In this document: piece by piece, positions 23,501 through 32,271 of the stretch
Layout: the number at the start of each line of letters is the position of its first letter
How positions within the stretch are numbered: position 1 is the first letter of the stretch
IMG/VR virus record: IMGVR_UViG_3300047457_000974
Coordinates: 1-64,000 of that record
Length of the DNA: 64,000 bases
Strand: one strand, 5' to 3'
Origin: a virus
Program-made: the position numbers and the translations under genes
The notes under the pieces: generated by a model
What the model saw: only the letters and a program-made list of their open reading frames with translations
What the model was told of the DNA's origin: nothing
Databases searched by the model: none

Positions 23501-24820
23501 CGATCTGCATTGCAGGCCCAGGCGGCCCAGGACGGCTATCGCATTGCCGCTGGTGGATCCCTCGTAGCAGTCAACGCTCTGGCGCAACAGACGCAGCAAA
23601 TAGCAGAGCGCGAGCTAGCCGCCAACCAGCAACGGATCAGGAACTCCGAGGCCGTTGCCGGCGCAGTGCAATCCATTGGTGCGGCGGAACAAAGCCGGTT
23701 TGGCGTTGCCCGTTCTGCACTGGAATATGAACTGCAACAAGCTGAAGCCAGAAAAGCCAACGAACGGGAAATAGCATCGCTTAGGCAGGCGATTGCAACT
23801 CAAGATCGACTGGCACTAGAAGCCAAGTATCAGCAGCTGCTGCGTGAACATGAGCTAGAAATGCTCATCCTGGCTATTAAGCAACGGCAGCAAGAAACCA
23901 CCTTGCAAATGGGCGTGCGCGCAATAGAGCTTGACCTCAGCACCGCACAGATAAACCAGCTTCGCGCCAGGGAAAGCGGTGACCAAGCAGCTATCGCCGC
24001 CGCTGATAATCTGGTTCAGAAACAGCAGATCCTGCTTGCGGGCGAACGCGAAAAGCTCCGGCTGACTCGTGAGGCGAATGCGCTCGAACGAGCAACAATA
24101 GTGATGCGGCAAAGTGCTGCGATCAATTCCGTCCGCGCCGAACAGGCATCGCGTGGCATGCCTATCGCGCCTGAAAACACTGCGGCGCAGATGCAAGCAC
24201 AGCTAACGATCAATCGAGCGCTAGGTAGCGTATTGCGAGAAAATGCACAACTTGCCAATGCTCAGTCCACGGCGGTTTCTCAAAATCAGCTTTATGTAAG
24301 CAGGGCTGCTGACGGTTCTATCGTTATCACAAATAGCCTCCTGGAATCGGCTCGTGCGGCACAGGAAATCAACAATGCGAACCTGGCTGGCGGCATGCGT
24401 GCTGCTGCCGATCAGGCCGAACGGTTCTTGGTCTCGCTGCGTTCTGCTGCTGCACTGCCCGCCGCCAGATTTGCCGGCGGCCCTGTCGAAGCAGGTGAGT
24501 CTTACCGAATCAATGAGCTGGGGCAGGAGGCGTTCCTGTCTGCTGGTCGGCTGTCGATGATCGACGCGCCGCCCAATAGCATCTGGCGTGCCCCGTCAGA
24601 GGGTGTCGTCATCCCAGCTGGCATCACCGCCCGGCTGCAGGGCCGCACGCAGGCCACCATCTCGCATGGTGGCATCAGCGGCGGCACTGCCGAGCTAGCG
24701 ATCGAAGTCGGCAAACTGAGGCAGGAGGTCGGCAACCTGGCCCGCCGCGACTGGTCTGTTCAAGTCACCCAGCGCACAGGGCCCACTGGCTCCCAGGTGA
24801 TGCGAACACTGCTGCGCTGA
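20567..24820 (+). CDS. Tape measure protein
   Basis: A 1417-residue tape measure protein. The N-terminal ~150 residues are helical. The TP901-type core lies at about 160-390 (GSTQDVAALATELIRGGMTA, FKYAAPVAKILGVSIEDLGI, AGVTLRNGLSKL). Hydrophobic, possibly membrane-active segments follow at about 490-540 (VANILLGVMSSLPGPVKDL, GMVLLTGGVIAATAATV). Long coiled coils occupy about 600-1280, and a short C-terminal part follows. A tape of this length predicts a long tail, since tail length scales with this protein. The coiled-coil part is more AT-rich than the flanks. Confidence 0.92.
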   Translation: MADYTITLDADPQQVLQAFRQIEQNAQRTGQVIGERFGEGVKRFSTESLAGMQAELNRLQQRQLTVGVNTAAFDKLGQRINEVRAQLDAASRKQLSIGVDDRSVTALQARLSTLQGELNRVAIGSKRFRELQDAVEATNRELAKAGESADGFRLLDGVVEGIGIGITNSVLGAASAAANALQGLVMDYARLDTELRQAAAADGTAGAYDKIASAVDRVGIEAAGSTQDVAALATELIRGGMTADQVGASLGDIVRGAEATGTAYAAMGSNVSAALKGFGLAASDARRVVDAMVTGANASATSVEGMGMAFKYAAPVAKILGVSIEDLGIAVGLLTNAGIDASEAGVTLRNGLSKLASAAPQAAGSTQQLSGQAADAARAMRSLGVNIYNSNGTLKPMRETLLSLKGAFDKLGPSAKIRLAASLFGGEDDGTKWLALLNQSNEEIIKMSDTMSNTGGATDKARDAMQGFEMLTKQISGTIGSLGNVLGKVTVAALTPFVQVANILLGVMSSLPGPVKDLIAGMVLLTGGVIAATAATVIYQRVMASAIAQKSIAEVTALASAFRTQLSGGITAAASRLPMLIGGLTNLLLRMGYVILAYNLFKAVTGANERVGKGFAERLAETKKALESITPAAEKAGKALDGSVKVDGVEQFRSDMRSFFDIVGNFSRAADLNTIRDQTAQLQSAFDGVQDSAMQTFEALKNATTLTGEQRKDLGDRIKALEAISIQADAQAKAYRTLAQEYRAAGRAAEAKIATNNANAMQAEAEVANRLIIGLREIAVRTEGAAAASEQFMTVTERLTEATRARIAAESQISRIDQQLSIGKAMLEISKAMTESDQSRFNINKASLDLEIKQAQSRGASEGAIEAIRLRMASNDRQSLSARYRALVDEQRMQASLLELEQARETISKRMELGDLRKERLKAEQELQKAASNNEKKDIELNIERLEAQIQLRESDIRLLEQTQPIQRRIAAIQAETARSALQAQAAQDGYRIAAGGSLVAVNALAQQTQQIAERELAANQQRIRNSEAVAGAVQSIGAAEQSRFGVARSALEYELQQAEARKANEREIASLRQAIATQDRLALEAKYQQLLREHELEMLILAIKQRQQETTLQMGVRAIELDLSTAQINQLRARESGDQAAIAAADNLVQKQQILLAGEREKLRLTREANALERATIVMRQSAAINSVRAEQASRGMPIAPENTAAQMQAQLTINRALGSVLRENAQLANAQSTAVSQNQLYVSRAADGSIVITNSLLESARAAQEINNANLAGGMRAAADQAERFLVSLRSAAALPAARFAGGPVEAGESYRINELGQEAFLSAGRLSMIDAPPNSIWRAPSEGVVIPAGITARLQGRTQATISHGGISGGTAELAIEVGKLRQEVGNLARRDWSVQVTQRTGPTGSQVMRTLLR

Positions 24821-24824
24821 GACC

Positions 24825-25571
24825 ATGAGCATCACCGTCGGCAGCCTCGCCATCCGCAACCTGCAGCAGCTGCCGTTTGAGCACAACGGCGACAGCATCA
24901 CAGGCCAGACAGCTCGTCGCTGGCCGATCAAGGCGCTGCTCACGCCGGCTGAGTGGCTCACGCTGGATGGCATCTACACCACCTGGCGCAGCGCTCGCCT
25001 CGCTGACCCAGACACCATGGTTAGCCTCACGATCGGCAGCACCGTGGCCACCAGCGGCAGCATCTGGGGCATGAGCTGGAGCAATGTTGCCGCCTGGTTC
25101 TCTGCTCCGCCGACACCATCCGGCGCCGGCTCCTACGTGTCGGTGTCGTTCGAGCTGATCGATGCTGCACAGCAGCTGGCGGTCATGCTCCGCGGCGAAA
25201 CTCGCACCGTTGAGACGCAGGACAATGAATCGACCTACGGCACCTACACGCTCGCAGGCGTTGTCCTGAACCTTACCGGTGCCTTGTATGACTACCAGGA
25301 CGGACCAACGGCTGACCTTAGCGCTGCGGGTGTGCATGTCATTAAGGGCGCCTTGGTGGCGAGCAGGGTGCTGCGCATCCAAGGCTGGACACATACGGCA
25401 AACGCTGGTAGCGCCATCCGCAGCTGGTACGAAACCCAAGTGGCAACACTGCCGACTGTCGGTGCGTTTTGGCCCATTAGCCCACCACAGATCGAGCAGG
25501 CGCCTGTCATCGTCAATGGCGCCAGAGTGACGCGCTACCTGGTGACGGTTGATCTGTTGGAGGTTCGCTGA
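24825..25571 (+). CDS. Tail tip protein, probably distal tail
   Basis: A 248-residue beta-rich protein (SITVGSLAIRNLQQLPFEHN at the start; VSVSFELIDAAQQLAVMLRG). It lies directly after the tape measure, where distal tail or tail tip genes are expected, and its stop shares bases with the next start. No specific family motif was recognised. Confidence 0.55.
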   Translation: MSITVGSLAIRNLQQLPFEHNGDSITGQTARRWPIKALLTPAEWLTLDGIYTTWRSARLADPDTMVSLTIGSTVATSGSIWGMSWSNVAAWFSAPPTPSGAGSYVSVSFELIDAAQQLAVMLRGETRTVETQDNESTYGTYTLAGVVLNLTGALYDYQDGPTADLSAAGVHVIKGALVASRVLRIQGWTHTANAGSAIRSWYETQVATLPTVGAFWPISPPQIEQAPVIVNGARVTRYLVTVDLLEVR

Positions 25572-27826
25572 TGGCCGTTGATCTGCGCGCTGTGGTTGCA
25601 TCGGACCTAGGACTTGTCATCAGCGGTGACATCGGCGCTAATCACATTTCCGATCGTTCTGGACTGGTGATGACTGCCGGTCGCCTGGTGATCGATGGCC
25701 TGTTGGCACCAGCACGCGGCACGGTAGTCAATCTGCTAGTTGCATGCCCGCAGCGCAATGCTGTAACACGGTTTCCGAAGGTGTTGCGGGTGATTCGCAG
25801 CAATGCTTACCCTGCCGATCGCAGGACAGAAGTTTCCGTTGGCTGTGCTCTGACGCTATCAAAAGATCGGCGAGATACAGAGAACTATTTTGCGGTTGGC
25901 ACGAATCCGATCAATGCACAGGACCTGCTGACGTTTTGCCTACAGCGGATTGGCATTGTTCAGGCGCCTGGCACAAGACAGCTGAGTCGCCAGTACCTGC
26001 TGCCACAGGTTGATCTATCCCGCGGCTATGTCGAGATCATTGGTGACCTGATCCGATCTGAAGGCTGCTTTGGCAGGCTACGGCCGGACGACAAGCTGGA
26101 AATCCTGCCGGCCACCATGCAATCGACCGGCAAAGGTCCAGTGTTGACCACTGCCGATTGGGTGACATTTGAGCCGATTGCATCCGGCAATGAACCGCCG
26201 GATCGATTCACCGTCCGGTACAAGGCGGCAGAGCGCAATGCGTCATCAGGGACAGGAGGCAATACAAATGAAACGGTTTCTCCACTGCTTGGGTATTGGA
26301 CATCAAGCACTACCGAATCGTCGCCAGATTATGTCTACGTGCGATACACAAACAATCAAGGCGTCGAAAAATCATTCAGCTATCTGAATCGAGTCAGGAG
26401 CACCAGTAGCACGGAATACCGGATGATTGAATACAGAGATAAAGACGGCAAAACACAGCGCCAAGACGTTACCAGCTACAAAATTGACATCAAAGAAGCA
26501 GCGGCAGGTTCGGTCAACTCCAGCCTGCTATCCAGCGTTCAGCGCTGGGACCTAGCGGTGGCCGGATTAAATCCAGGGCTTTTTTCTGTCCCCGTCGAAT
26601 CTGTTAATCAAACCTGGTACGAATACATATCAACAACCGATGGTCCGATGCTGGTACGCGAGGTCACTGAACAGAGAGTGAGCGAACTTGAGCTCGCAGC
26701 TAGCCTCAGTATTCCTGACTATGTAACGTTGGTGCCGTCTATCGGTGGCACCTTTGTGCCCACGCTGTACTACATGCCAGGGCTAGGAGCTGAGTACACG
26801 TCAACTCGCACGGTTGTCGAGTACGAAACAGTCACCATCAATGTCGGTGGTGGCCTTACAAGAACCGTCACCAGGACCAAGACCAGCCGCTGGATGTCAC
26901 GGGGGCTGACGCAAGAAGGACAGCAAGAGTTTCAGTGGCTCATCAAAGAAAGAAAGACCGATGCAATTATCCCTACGATTGTCCAAGAATACAGTGCATT
27001 GAAGTTTGAGGGCACCGAGGTGCAGACCAGCGAAGGCAAGCCCGCAATCGCAACCAGGCCTCAACCGCAAGATGTTGCAGCGGCAGGCATTGCGCAGAAT
27101 GGCACCGCAGACAATACGGTTACCGGAGTTGTGCTTTACACCGCTGGCATGCCGTCCAATAACGTCACCACCACAGCAACGTATGACATGCCATTTTGCC
27201 CAGACGATGTAACCACAGCAGGCGTTGCGCAGGCAGCAGCCCTGGCATTTGGGCAATCGGAAGCGGCGCTCGATGTTGGCCACGCTTACGGATTCAATGT
27301 CGTCACGAGCTTTGATCGGCTCCCAACACCTGAACTCTCACCGGTTTACATCCGCCTAGCAGGCATTGAGGTTGCATTCCTGACCGATAGCCTCAGCTAT
27401 GCGTTCGACGCCTCTGGCATGGTGGTTAGCAGTGACTTGATGCTGCTAGGCGTCACCGGGTACTACGGCAGCACTGCGCCTGCTAGCAGCTGGATACAAC
27501 TGTCAGTGCCGACGTCTGCATTGCGGCAGACAGGGAACACTGCCGCTGATGCTGTAGCGGCCAAGGCCAACACGATTGCGTATCCATCCGCCTTTAATCC
27601 TCGCAATCCTGCAGCTGTATTTGCATTGCTTGGCAATACCGGTGTTGACACGTTCGCTGCGTACAAAGCCGATCAAACGGTAATTGGCCCGACCCTGGTA
27701 TTTGACGTGCTTACTGCCATGGCTGGTCCACTGGTCGCCATGGTGGAGCTGGATTATCCGTTTGATACCGGCACCGAATCTCTCAGCGCCCTGACTGGTG
27801 TGCTGATCGCCTACGACGAGTGGTAA
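25571..27826 (+). CDS. Baseplate/tail hub protein
   Basis: A 751-residue protein with a beta-rich N-terminal part (VVASDLGLVISGDIGANHIS, NLLVACPQRNAVTRFPKVL) and a middle part (LLTFCLQRIGIVQAPGTRQL, FGRLRPDDKLEILPATMQS) of the kind found in tail hub proteins that switch the tube to the tip. A long central stretch (~250-480) is more AT-rich and Thr/Ser-rich. It is coupled to the upstream tail tip gene. Precise subfamily not determined. Confidence 0.6.
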   Translation: MAVDLRAVVASDLGLVISGDIGANHISDRSGLVMTAGRLVIDGLLAPARGTVVNLLVACPQRNAVTRFPKVLRVIRSNAYPADRRTEVSVGCALTLSKDRRDTENYFAVGTNPINAQDLLTFCLQRIGIVQAPGTRQLSRQYLLPQVDLSRGYVEIIGDLIRSEGCFGRLRPDDKLEILPATMQSTGKGPVLTTADWVTFEPIASGNEPPDRFTVRYKAAERNASSGTGGNTNETVSPLLGYWTSSTTESSPDYVYVRYTNNQGVEKSFSYLNRVRSTSSTEYRMIEYRDKDGKTQRQDVTSYKIDIKEAAAGSVNSSLLSSVQRWDLAVAGLNPGLFSVPVESVNQTWYEYISTTDGPMLVREVTEQRVSELELAASLSIPDYVTLVPSIGGTFVPTLYYMPGLGAEYTSTRTVVEYETVTINVGGGLTRTVTRTKTSRWMSRGLTQEGQQEFQWLIKERKTDAIIPTIVQEYSALKFEGTEVQTSEGKPAIATRPQPQDVAAAGIAQNGTADNTVTGVVLYTAGMPSNNVTTTATYDMPFCPDDVTTAGVAQAAALAFGQSEAALDVGHAYGFNVVTSFDRLPTPELSPVYIRLAGIEVAFLTDSLSYAFDASGMVVSSDLMLLGVTGYYGSTAPASSWIQLSVPTSALRQTGNTAADAVAAKANTIAYPSAFNPRNPAAVFALLGNTGVDTFAAYKADQTVIGPTLVFDVLTAMAGPLVAMVELDYPFDTGTESLSALTGVLIAYDEW

Positions 27827-27859
27827 CGGCAAGCTGCAAGACCTACCGCCGCTACTGCC

Positions 27860-28261
27860 GTGACGTTTGCTATTACGCCAGGAGAGCTTGAGTTTCAGTA
27901 TGGACTGGCGCTCAATGGACAGACCTACAAAATCTTTGCCGCCACGACCGGATCGCTGACGCTCGCCAGCACGTTGACGGCATGGGAGGCTGCAGAGATT
28001 GCCACAATCAACGGCTACGCAGCTCTGACGGGCACCCTGCCAGCTGGCACCTATGACGCGACTGCAGGCCGATACACTCCGCCCATAATCAGCGGCCAGT
28101 TTGGCCCGGCAACTGGTGCCGGCTTTCAGTTCGATGCCATGGTGATCAAAATCGGGACCAGCCGCACACGACCGTATGCGGTGCGACTGCTGCCAGCTCC
28201 GGTGCTGCTGATTGCAGGTCAAACTCGATCGTTTGAGATCACGATTGGCACCAAGGTCTGA
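27860..28261 (+). CDS. Hypothetical tail protein
   Basis: A 133-residue protein starting at GTG (MTFAITPGELEFQYGLALNG). It is beta-rich and Thr/Ala/Gly-rich. The stop shares bases with the start at 28261. A tail tip accessory role is inferred from position only. Confidence 0.6.
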   Translation: MTFAITPGELEFQYGLALNGQTYKIFAATTGSLTLASTLTAWEAAEIATINGYAALTGTLPAGTYDATAGRYTPPIISGQFGPATGAGFQFDAMVIKIGTSRTRPYAVRLLPAPVLLIAGQTRSFEITIGTKV

Positions 28262-29619
28262 TGTTAAATCTCACCCTAGAGGATGTACCATTTGCAATTC
28301 TTGATGCAGTCCAGGCTCGAATCCTGCGTAGCCGTGCGAGGCGTGATCCGCCGGCACGTCCACGGCCATCGTTGCGGCCACGACCCCAGCAGCGACGGTT
28401 TGGCGCCAGCAGCAGCCGATGGGTACGGCCACAGGCCGCTGTAGCTCCAGTTCAGAGGAGCCCAATTGGGCATCTCTGGTGGTTCGGCAAAGATGAAGGC
28501 ATCACCAATTTTGGCGTACGATACGATTCACTGTTTGGCCGTGTGACATATAGAGAGTGGTTTGTCGGATACAGATATACAACGCGGCTGTACTGCGGCA
28601 ACGGCACACAGTATATAGAAATTAGCCATGGCCTGCAGCAAGGCCAGATGTTGGCTGGTTATTCTGGTTTTTCGGTAGGATCCACTGTTGGAGCTACCAT
28701 CGCTGAAGCGGGTGAGCAGGGATCTGATCTGTTCGTTATGCCAGCAGGCAGGGACAACATGATTGTATTGTTTTTTGCATGGAACTATAGGTCTTACATC
28801 AATACACTGGTTGAAATTGAGGAGTATTTTGGCGAATCATACGGTTCTATTGTGGCCAGCGCCAAGCGACCGGCGACAGGCACGTCGTCGGTCGTAGGAG
28901 GCCTGGAGTACGTACCGTTGTCTAGCTTCAGCAAGGCAGAGCAGGTCTCATCGGTTGTTAGAGCTTTTGTATGCAGCAATACTGGCATCAGGGAGATCAC
29001 GGTGCCATCTGGTTTTGCAGGCATCCGCAATGCAATTTTTTCTCAGTCTGTGCAGGACCATCGCTTCACCCATCGAGACGGGCTCAGTAACAGATTTTTT
29101 TATGCTGATTCCACGATTCCAGTTTTTACCAGGCGATGGACCTACGCCTCGCTTGAATCCACCGCAGGCATGTCAATCTTCAGGGGTTACCCACGGACTC
29201 CAGCGGTTTACCACGTAGCGTGCAGCGCCTTGCCGCCAGCGTCTTTTGCTTGGAGCAATGTTATCGGCAATATCGTGCAACCAATCAATCCGCGCCTTGG
29301 CTGGATTGTGGATGAAGGGATTAGAGGCCACAATGGATACGACTACATGGATAGCAGGCCGCTGTACTACCGTCAGCTGCTGCGACCGATCGCCCAGATT
29401 CCTGATACATGGAGAGACGATCCATCAACTTATAGCGAAGAACAACCAGATCGATCGCATCGACTGCATCCAAATCGCATTGAGCCAGAAGGTTTCAGCC
29501 TCTTTTCATCATTTGACCTACCGTCTGGACTGCGTGCTGTGTGGGACTGGGATAATCCGGGATACTGCCGTGACGTATGCCTAGCACTGGGGTTCCGTGC
29601 CGCTGATCTTCAGCCATGA
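28261..29619 (+). CDS. Large tail-associated protein, possible receptor-binding
   Basis: A 452-residue protein with a basic, Pro/Arg-rich N-terminus (residues 20-50) and an aromatic-rich remainder (YREWFVGYRYTTRLYCGNGT, RDNMIVLFFAWNYRSYI, YDYMDSRPLYYRQLLRP). It closes the tail cluster. The aromatic content and position make a tail tip or host-contact protein possible. No family recognised. Confidence 0.6.
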   Translation: MLNLTLEDVPFAILDAVQARILRSRARRDPPARPRPSLRPRPQQRRFGASSSRWVRPQAAVAPVQRSPIGHLWWFGKDEGITNFGVRYDSLFGRVTYREWFVGYRYTTRLYCGNGTQYIEISHGLQQGQMLAGYSGFSVGSTVGATIAEAGEQGSDLFVMPAGRDNMIVLFFAWNYRSYINTLVEIEEYFGESYGSIVASAKRPATGTSSVVGGLEYVPLSSFSKAEQVSSVVRAFVCSNTGIREITVPSGFAGIRNAIFSQSVQDHRFTHRDGLSNRFFYADSTIPVFTRRWTYASLESTAGMSIFRGYPRTPAVYHVACSALPPASFAWSNVIGNIVQPINPRLGWIVDEGIRGHNGYDYMDSRPLYYRQLLRPIAQIPDTWRDDPSTYSEEQPDRSHRLHPNRIEPEGFSLFSSFDLPSGLRAVWDWDNPGYCRDVCLALGFRAADLQP

Positions 29620-29744
29620 CCGAGCAGCAGCAACCCATCACCGACGAACAGGCTGCCCTGGTGGATGCCGCGCAGATGCGCATCGCAACGCAGCGCCTGA
29701 AGCTACAGCAGAAGCAAGAGGCCCGGAAAGCTGGAAGGCCATAG
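29616..29744 (+). CDS. Very small protein before the scaffold gene
   Basis: A 42-residue helical, Gln-rich protein (MTEQQQPITDEQAALVDAAQ at the start, ending ARKAGRP). It begins with an ATGA overlap on the preceding stop, which supports translation. It lies 12 bases before the scaffold gene. Confidence 0.55.
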   Translation: MTEQQQPITDEQAALVDAAQMRIATQRLKLQQKQEARKAGRP

Positions 29745-29756
29745 GCGTGATGCCCA
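29742..29756 (+). repeat. GGCGTGATGCC repeat, copy 1
   Basis: TAGGCGTGATGCCCA immediately precedes the scaffold GTG start and recurs before the capsid gene. The core GGCGTGATGCC is a near-palindrome. Confidence 0.5.
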
Positions 29757-30512
29757 GTGCCCGACCCCACCACCGTTGATACTCAGTCCCTGGAGGATGC
29801 CGCCAGCCAGACCACAGACGCCGGCAACGGCGACGACAGCCTCTCCGATATTGAGCGACTGAAGCATGCGTTAGAGCGCGAACGCAAGGAGCGCAAGCAG
29901 GCCGCTGCCCGTGCCGCGCAACTGGAGGCGCAGATCAAGCAGGCGGATCAGATCAACCCGCAGGTGATCCAGGAAGCCATCGCTCGTGCTCAGCAGGAGG
30001 AAGAGAAGCGCCGGTTGATCGAGGAGCAAACCGGCATCCGCCTGCGGGAGCTGGAGGGCAAGTACCAGGAGCAGCTGACCAAGGTGACCCGCGACCTGCA
30101 GGCCGCCAAGGAAGCCGCCGAACGTGAAGCCGTGCGCGTGCTGGCCGAGAAAGCCTTCCTTGCCGCCAAGGGCAGTGTCGAGGCCAGCAGCGTTGATGGC
30201 AAGACACCTTTCGACTACATCTGGCTGGCGTTCAACGATCGATTCCGCGCCGACAGGCAGGGCTTGTACCTGGTGGATGGCGATGGCGATCCGGTGATCG
30301 ACGAGGAGACCGGCAAGCGGTTGCCGCCCAACAAGTGGTTTCAGAAGCTGCGGCAGGACCCCGTGCATGGGCTGCATTTCCAACCCGAGTACGGCTCTGG
30401 CAGCGGCGCCCGCGGTGGCCGTGATGGCCGCGTGACCAGCACGAAGGATCTCTCGAAGCTCAGCACTAGCCAGCTGTTTCGTGAGGCATTCCAGCGCAAA
30501 GGCACGGCTTGA
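29757..30512 (+). CDS. Scaffold protein for capsid assembly
   Basis: A 251-residue protein starting at GTG. It has an acidic N-terminus, a long charged coiled coil at about 28-140 (DIERLKHALERERKERKQAA, RLRELEGKYQEQLTKVTRDL) and a C-terminal part with a short basic Gly/Arg-rich stretch (SGSGARGGRDGRVTSTKD). This is the usual design of phage scaffolds, which line the prohead and contact the shell via the C-terminus. It lies directly before the major capsid gene. Confidence 0.8.
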   Translation: MPDPTTVDTQSLEDAASQTTDAGNGDDSLSDIERLKHALERERKERKQAAARAAQLEAQIKQADQINPQVIQEAIARAQQEEEKRRLIEEQTGIRLRELEGKYQEQLTKVTRDLQAAKEAAEREAVRVLAEKAFLAAKGSVEASSVDGKTPFDYIWLAFNDRFRADRQGLYLVDGDGDPVIDEETGKRLPPNKWFQKLRQDPVHGLHFQPEYGSGSGARGGRDGRVTSTKDLSKLSTSQLFREAFQRKGTA

Positions 30513-30540
30513 AGCCGCAGGCAACTTTGCGCAGACCCGG

Positions 30541-30576
30541 TAGGCGTGATGCCCACCAGCGACCAGGCGTGACGCC
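30541..30576 (+). repeat. GGCGTGATGCC repeat, copies 2 and 3
   Basis: TAGGCGTGATGCCCA at 30541 repeats the sequence at 29742, and GGCGTGACGCC at 30566 is a perfect short palindrome. Both lie in the 91-base gap before the major capsid gene and may be an operator or RNA element. Confidence 0.5.
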
Positions 30577-30603
30577 ATCCAACCAAACAACCCCTAACCA
30601 GAG

Positions 30604-31527
30604 ATGGGACTGACTCTTCTGGAGGCGGCTAAGTCGGAGCAGGATCCGGCACGCCTCGCTGTAATTCGTGAACTCTCCGAGGGAGAGCTGATGGGCGTGA
30701 TTCCGTTCCAGGACGTGGAGGGCGAAGGCGTCTTCTACGACCAGGAGGGCGAGCTGCCTGCTGTCGGCTTCCGCGGCATCAACGAAACCCTGGACGCCAC
30801 CTATGGCGTGCTCAACCCCCAGGCCGAGAAGCTCAAGATTCTGGGCTCCGAGATTGACGTGGATACCGCCATCATCGATATGCGCGGTCCGCAGGCAATC
30901 GCCGATCAGGTGCAGATGAAGGTCCGCTCCATGCGGCTCACCTTCGAGGATCAGTTCATCAACGGTGACGAAAGCGCCAACCCTCGCGCCTTCGATGGCC
31001 TGAAGCGCCGCATCAACGTCGGCAGCTCCCAGGCGATCAACATGGGCACCGCTGCCCTGTCGTTGTCGGCACTGGACGAACTGATCGATGCCGTTGACGC
31101 CATGGGCGGCAACAAGGTGCTGATCATGAACCAGAAGCTGCGCCGTCGGCTCTCGGCCGCGTCGCGTGCGACTGGCGTTGGTGGCTTCATCAACTACACG
31201 CAGGACGAGTTCGGCCGTCAGGTGCAGATGTATGGGGACATTCCCATCATCACCACCAAAGTGAACGCTCAGAACCAGCAGATCCAGCCCTTCAATGAGG
31301 CCAGCTCGACCACCAGTATCTACTGCGTGGCCTTCGGTGATCTGCTCACTACCGCCTTGCAGGGCCGTGCCCGCGGTCAGTTTGGCGTCAGCGTGCGCCC
31401 GCTGGGCGAGGTGCCGGATGCGCCGGTCGATCGCACCCGGATTGAGTGGTATTGCGGCACAGCCATCTACAACGGTCGGTCTGCCGCCCGTCTGTATGGT
31501 ATCACCGATGCGGCCGTAGGGGCCTGA
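30604..31527 (+). CDS. Major capsid protein (HK97-like)
   Basis: A 307-residue protein with N-terminal segment LLEAAKSEQDPARLAVIREL, an E-loop-like region (FYDQEGELPAVGFRGINETL), a spine helix and P domain (ALDELIDAVDAMGGNKVLIM), and the A-domain end (GDIPIITTKVNAQNQQ, IEWYCGTAIYNGRSAARLYG). This matches small HK97-fold capsid proteins. Position after the scaffold supports the call. No maturation protease gene is recognised nearby. Confidence 0.88.
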   Translation: MGLTLLEAAKSEQDPARLAVIRELSEGELMGVIPFQDVEGEGVFYDQEGELPAVGFRGINETLDATYGVLNPQAEKLKILGSEIDVDTAIIDMRGPQAIADQVQMKVRSMRLTFEDQFINGDESANPRAFDGLKRRINVGSSQAINMGTAALSLSALDELIDAVDAMGGNKVLIMNQKLRRRLSAASRATGVGGFINYTQDEFGRQVQMYGDIPIITTKVNAQNQQIQPFNEASSTTSIYCVAFGDLLTTALQGRARGQFGVSVRPLGEVPDAPVDRTRIEWYCGTAIYNGRSAARLYGITDAAVGA

Positions 31528-31555
31528 TCAATTCATCTAATCCTGGAGACTCATC

Positions 31556-32044
31556 ATGGGAGCACGCTCTACTGGCCTTCTGCCCCGGAGGGGCTATACG
31601 ATCGACGCGCTGACCGTTCTGGTTGGTGCCGTCGCTGCTGGCGCCCGAGGCCGCGACGCCGAAACCCGCACCGGTGCCGCCCGGCTCCTGAATACCCGCC
31701 TGGAGGCCCAGGACGTGTTCAAGGTCGTGGTGCATGGCCAGACCAGCAACTCGGCTGGCGGCTACATCATCGAGGCCGCTCACGTGCCCGAGGGTGGCGC
31801 CCTGTCTGACGCCTCGACCTACGCGCCGATCGCCACGGTGACCTGCGCGCCTGGCATCAATGAGATCGCGCTGAGCGGTGCTCAGATCCGCGAGCTGGTT
31901 CGTGCCGCTGGCAGCGTTACCGGTGACGTTCGAGTGGTGGCCATCCGCGCTACTGCCGGCACGAAGACCGCTCAGGTGGCCGGCAATGGTGTCTTTGTGC
32001 CCGTCGGGACCAACACGATCAGCCTGCAGACCGAGTGCTGCTGA
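31556..32044 (+). CDS. Probable head decoration protein
   Basis: A 162-residue beta-rich protein (MGARSTGLLPRRGYTIDALT, AGTKTAQVAGNGVFVPVGTN). It lies between the major capsid gene and a strong terminator, so it is probably made in large amounts as a capsid surface protein. The leader has a recognisable GGAG ten bases before ATG, unlike most genes here. Confidence 0.55.
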   Translation: MGARSTGLLPRRGYTIDALTVLVGAVAAGARGRDAETRTGAARLLNTRLEAQDVFKVVVHGQTSNSAGGYIIEAAHVPEGGALSDASTYAPIATVTCAPGINEIALSGAQIRELVRAAGSVTGDVRVVAIRATAGTKTAQVAGNGVFVPVGTNTISLQTECC

Positions 32045-32065
32045 TCGCCTGATCACACCATCACG

Positions 32066-32086
32066 GGGCCCCAATCGGGGCCCTTT
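32066..32086 (+). terminator. Rho-independent terminator after capsid operon
   Basis: GGGCCCC and GGGGCCC form a perfect 7-bp stem with loop AATC, followed by TTT. It ends the scaffold-capsid-decoration unit. Confidence 0.8.
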
Positions 32087-32091
32087 ACATC

Positions 32092-32268
32092 ATGGGATTT
32101 TCGATACCGCAGGGGATGACCCTGGAGCAGGTGCTGTTGGCAATGGGGCAGGCATCTGAGCCGGAACCGGAGGAGAAGCCAGCCCGTAAGCGTGCGCGGG
32201 ATGCCGCGGGAAGGATGATGGGAGACGATCCGGCGACGGCTGAGAACGAGGCCTGGCAGGAAAGCTGA
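32092..32268 (+). CDS. Small charged protein
   Basis: A 58-residue protein (MGFSIPQGMTLEQVLLAMGQ at the start, then an acidic and a basic stretch). The DNA encoding its first residues (TTTCGATACCGCAG) matches half of the palindromic site at 12232. It starts 6 bases after the terminator T-run, so it must have its own promoter or depend on read-through. No family recognised. Confidence 0.55.
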   Translation: MGFSIPQGMTLEQVLLAMGQASEPEPEEKPARKRARDAAGRMMGDDPATAENEAWQES

Positions 32269-32271
32269 TCC

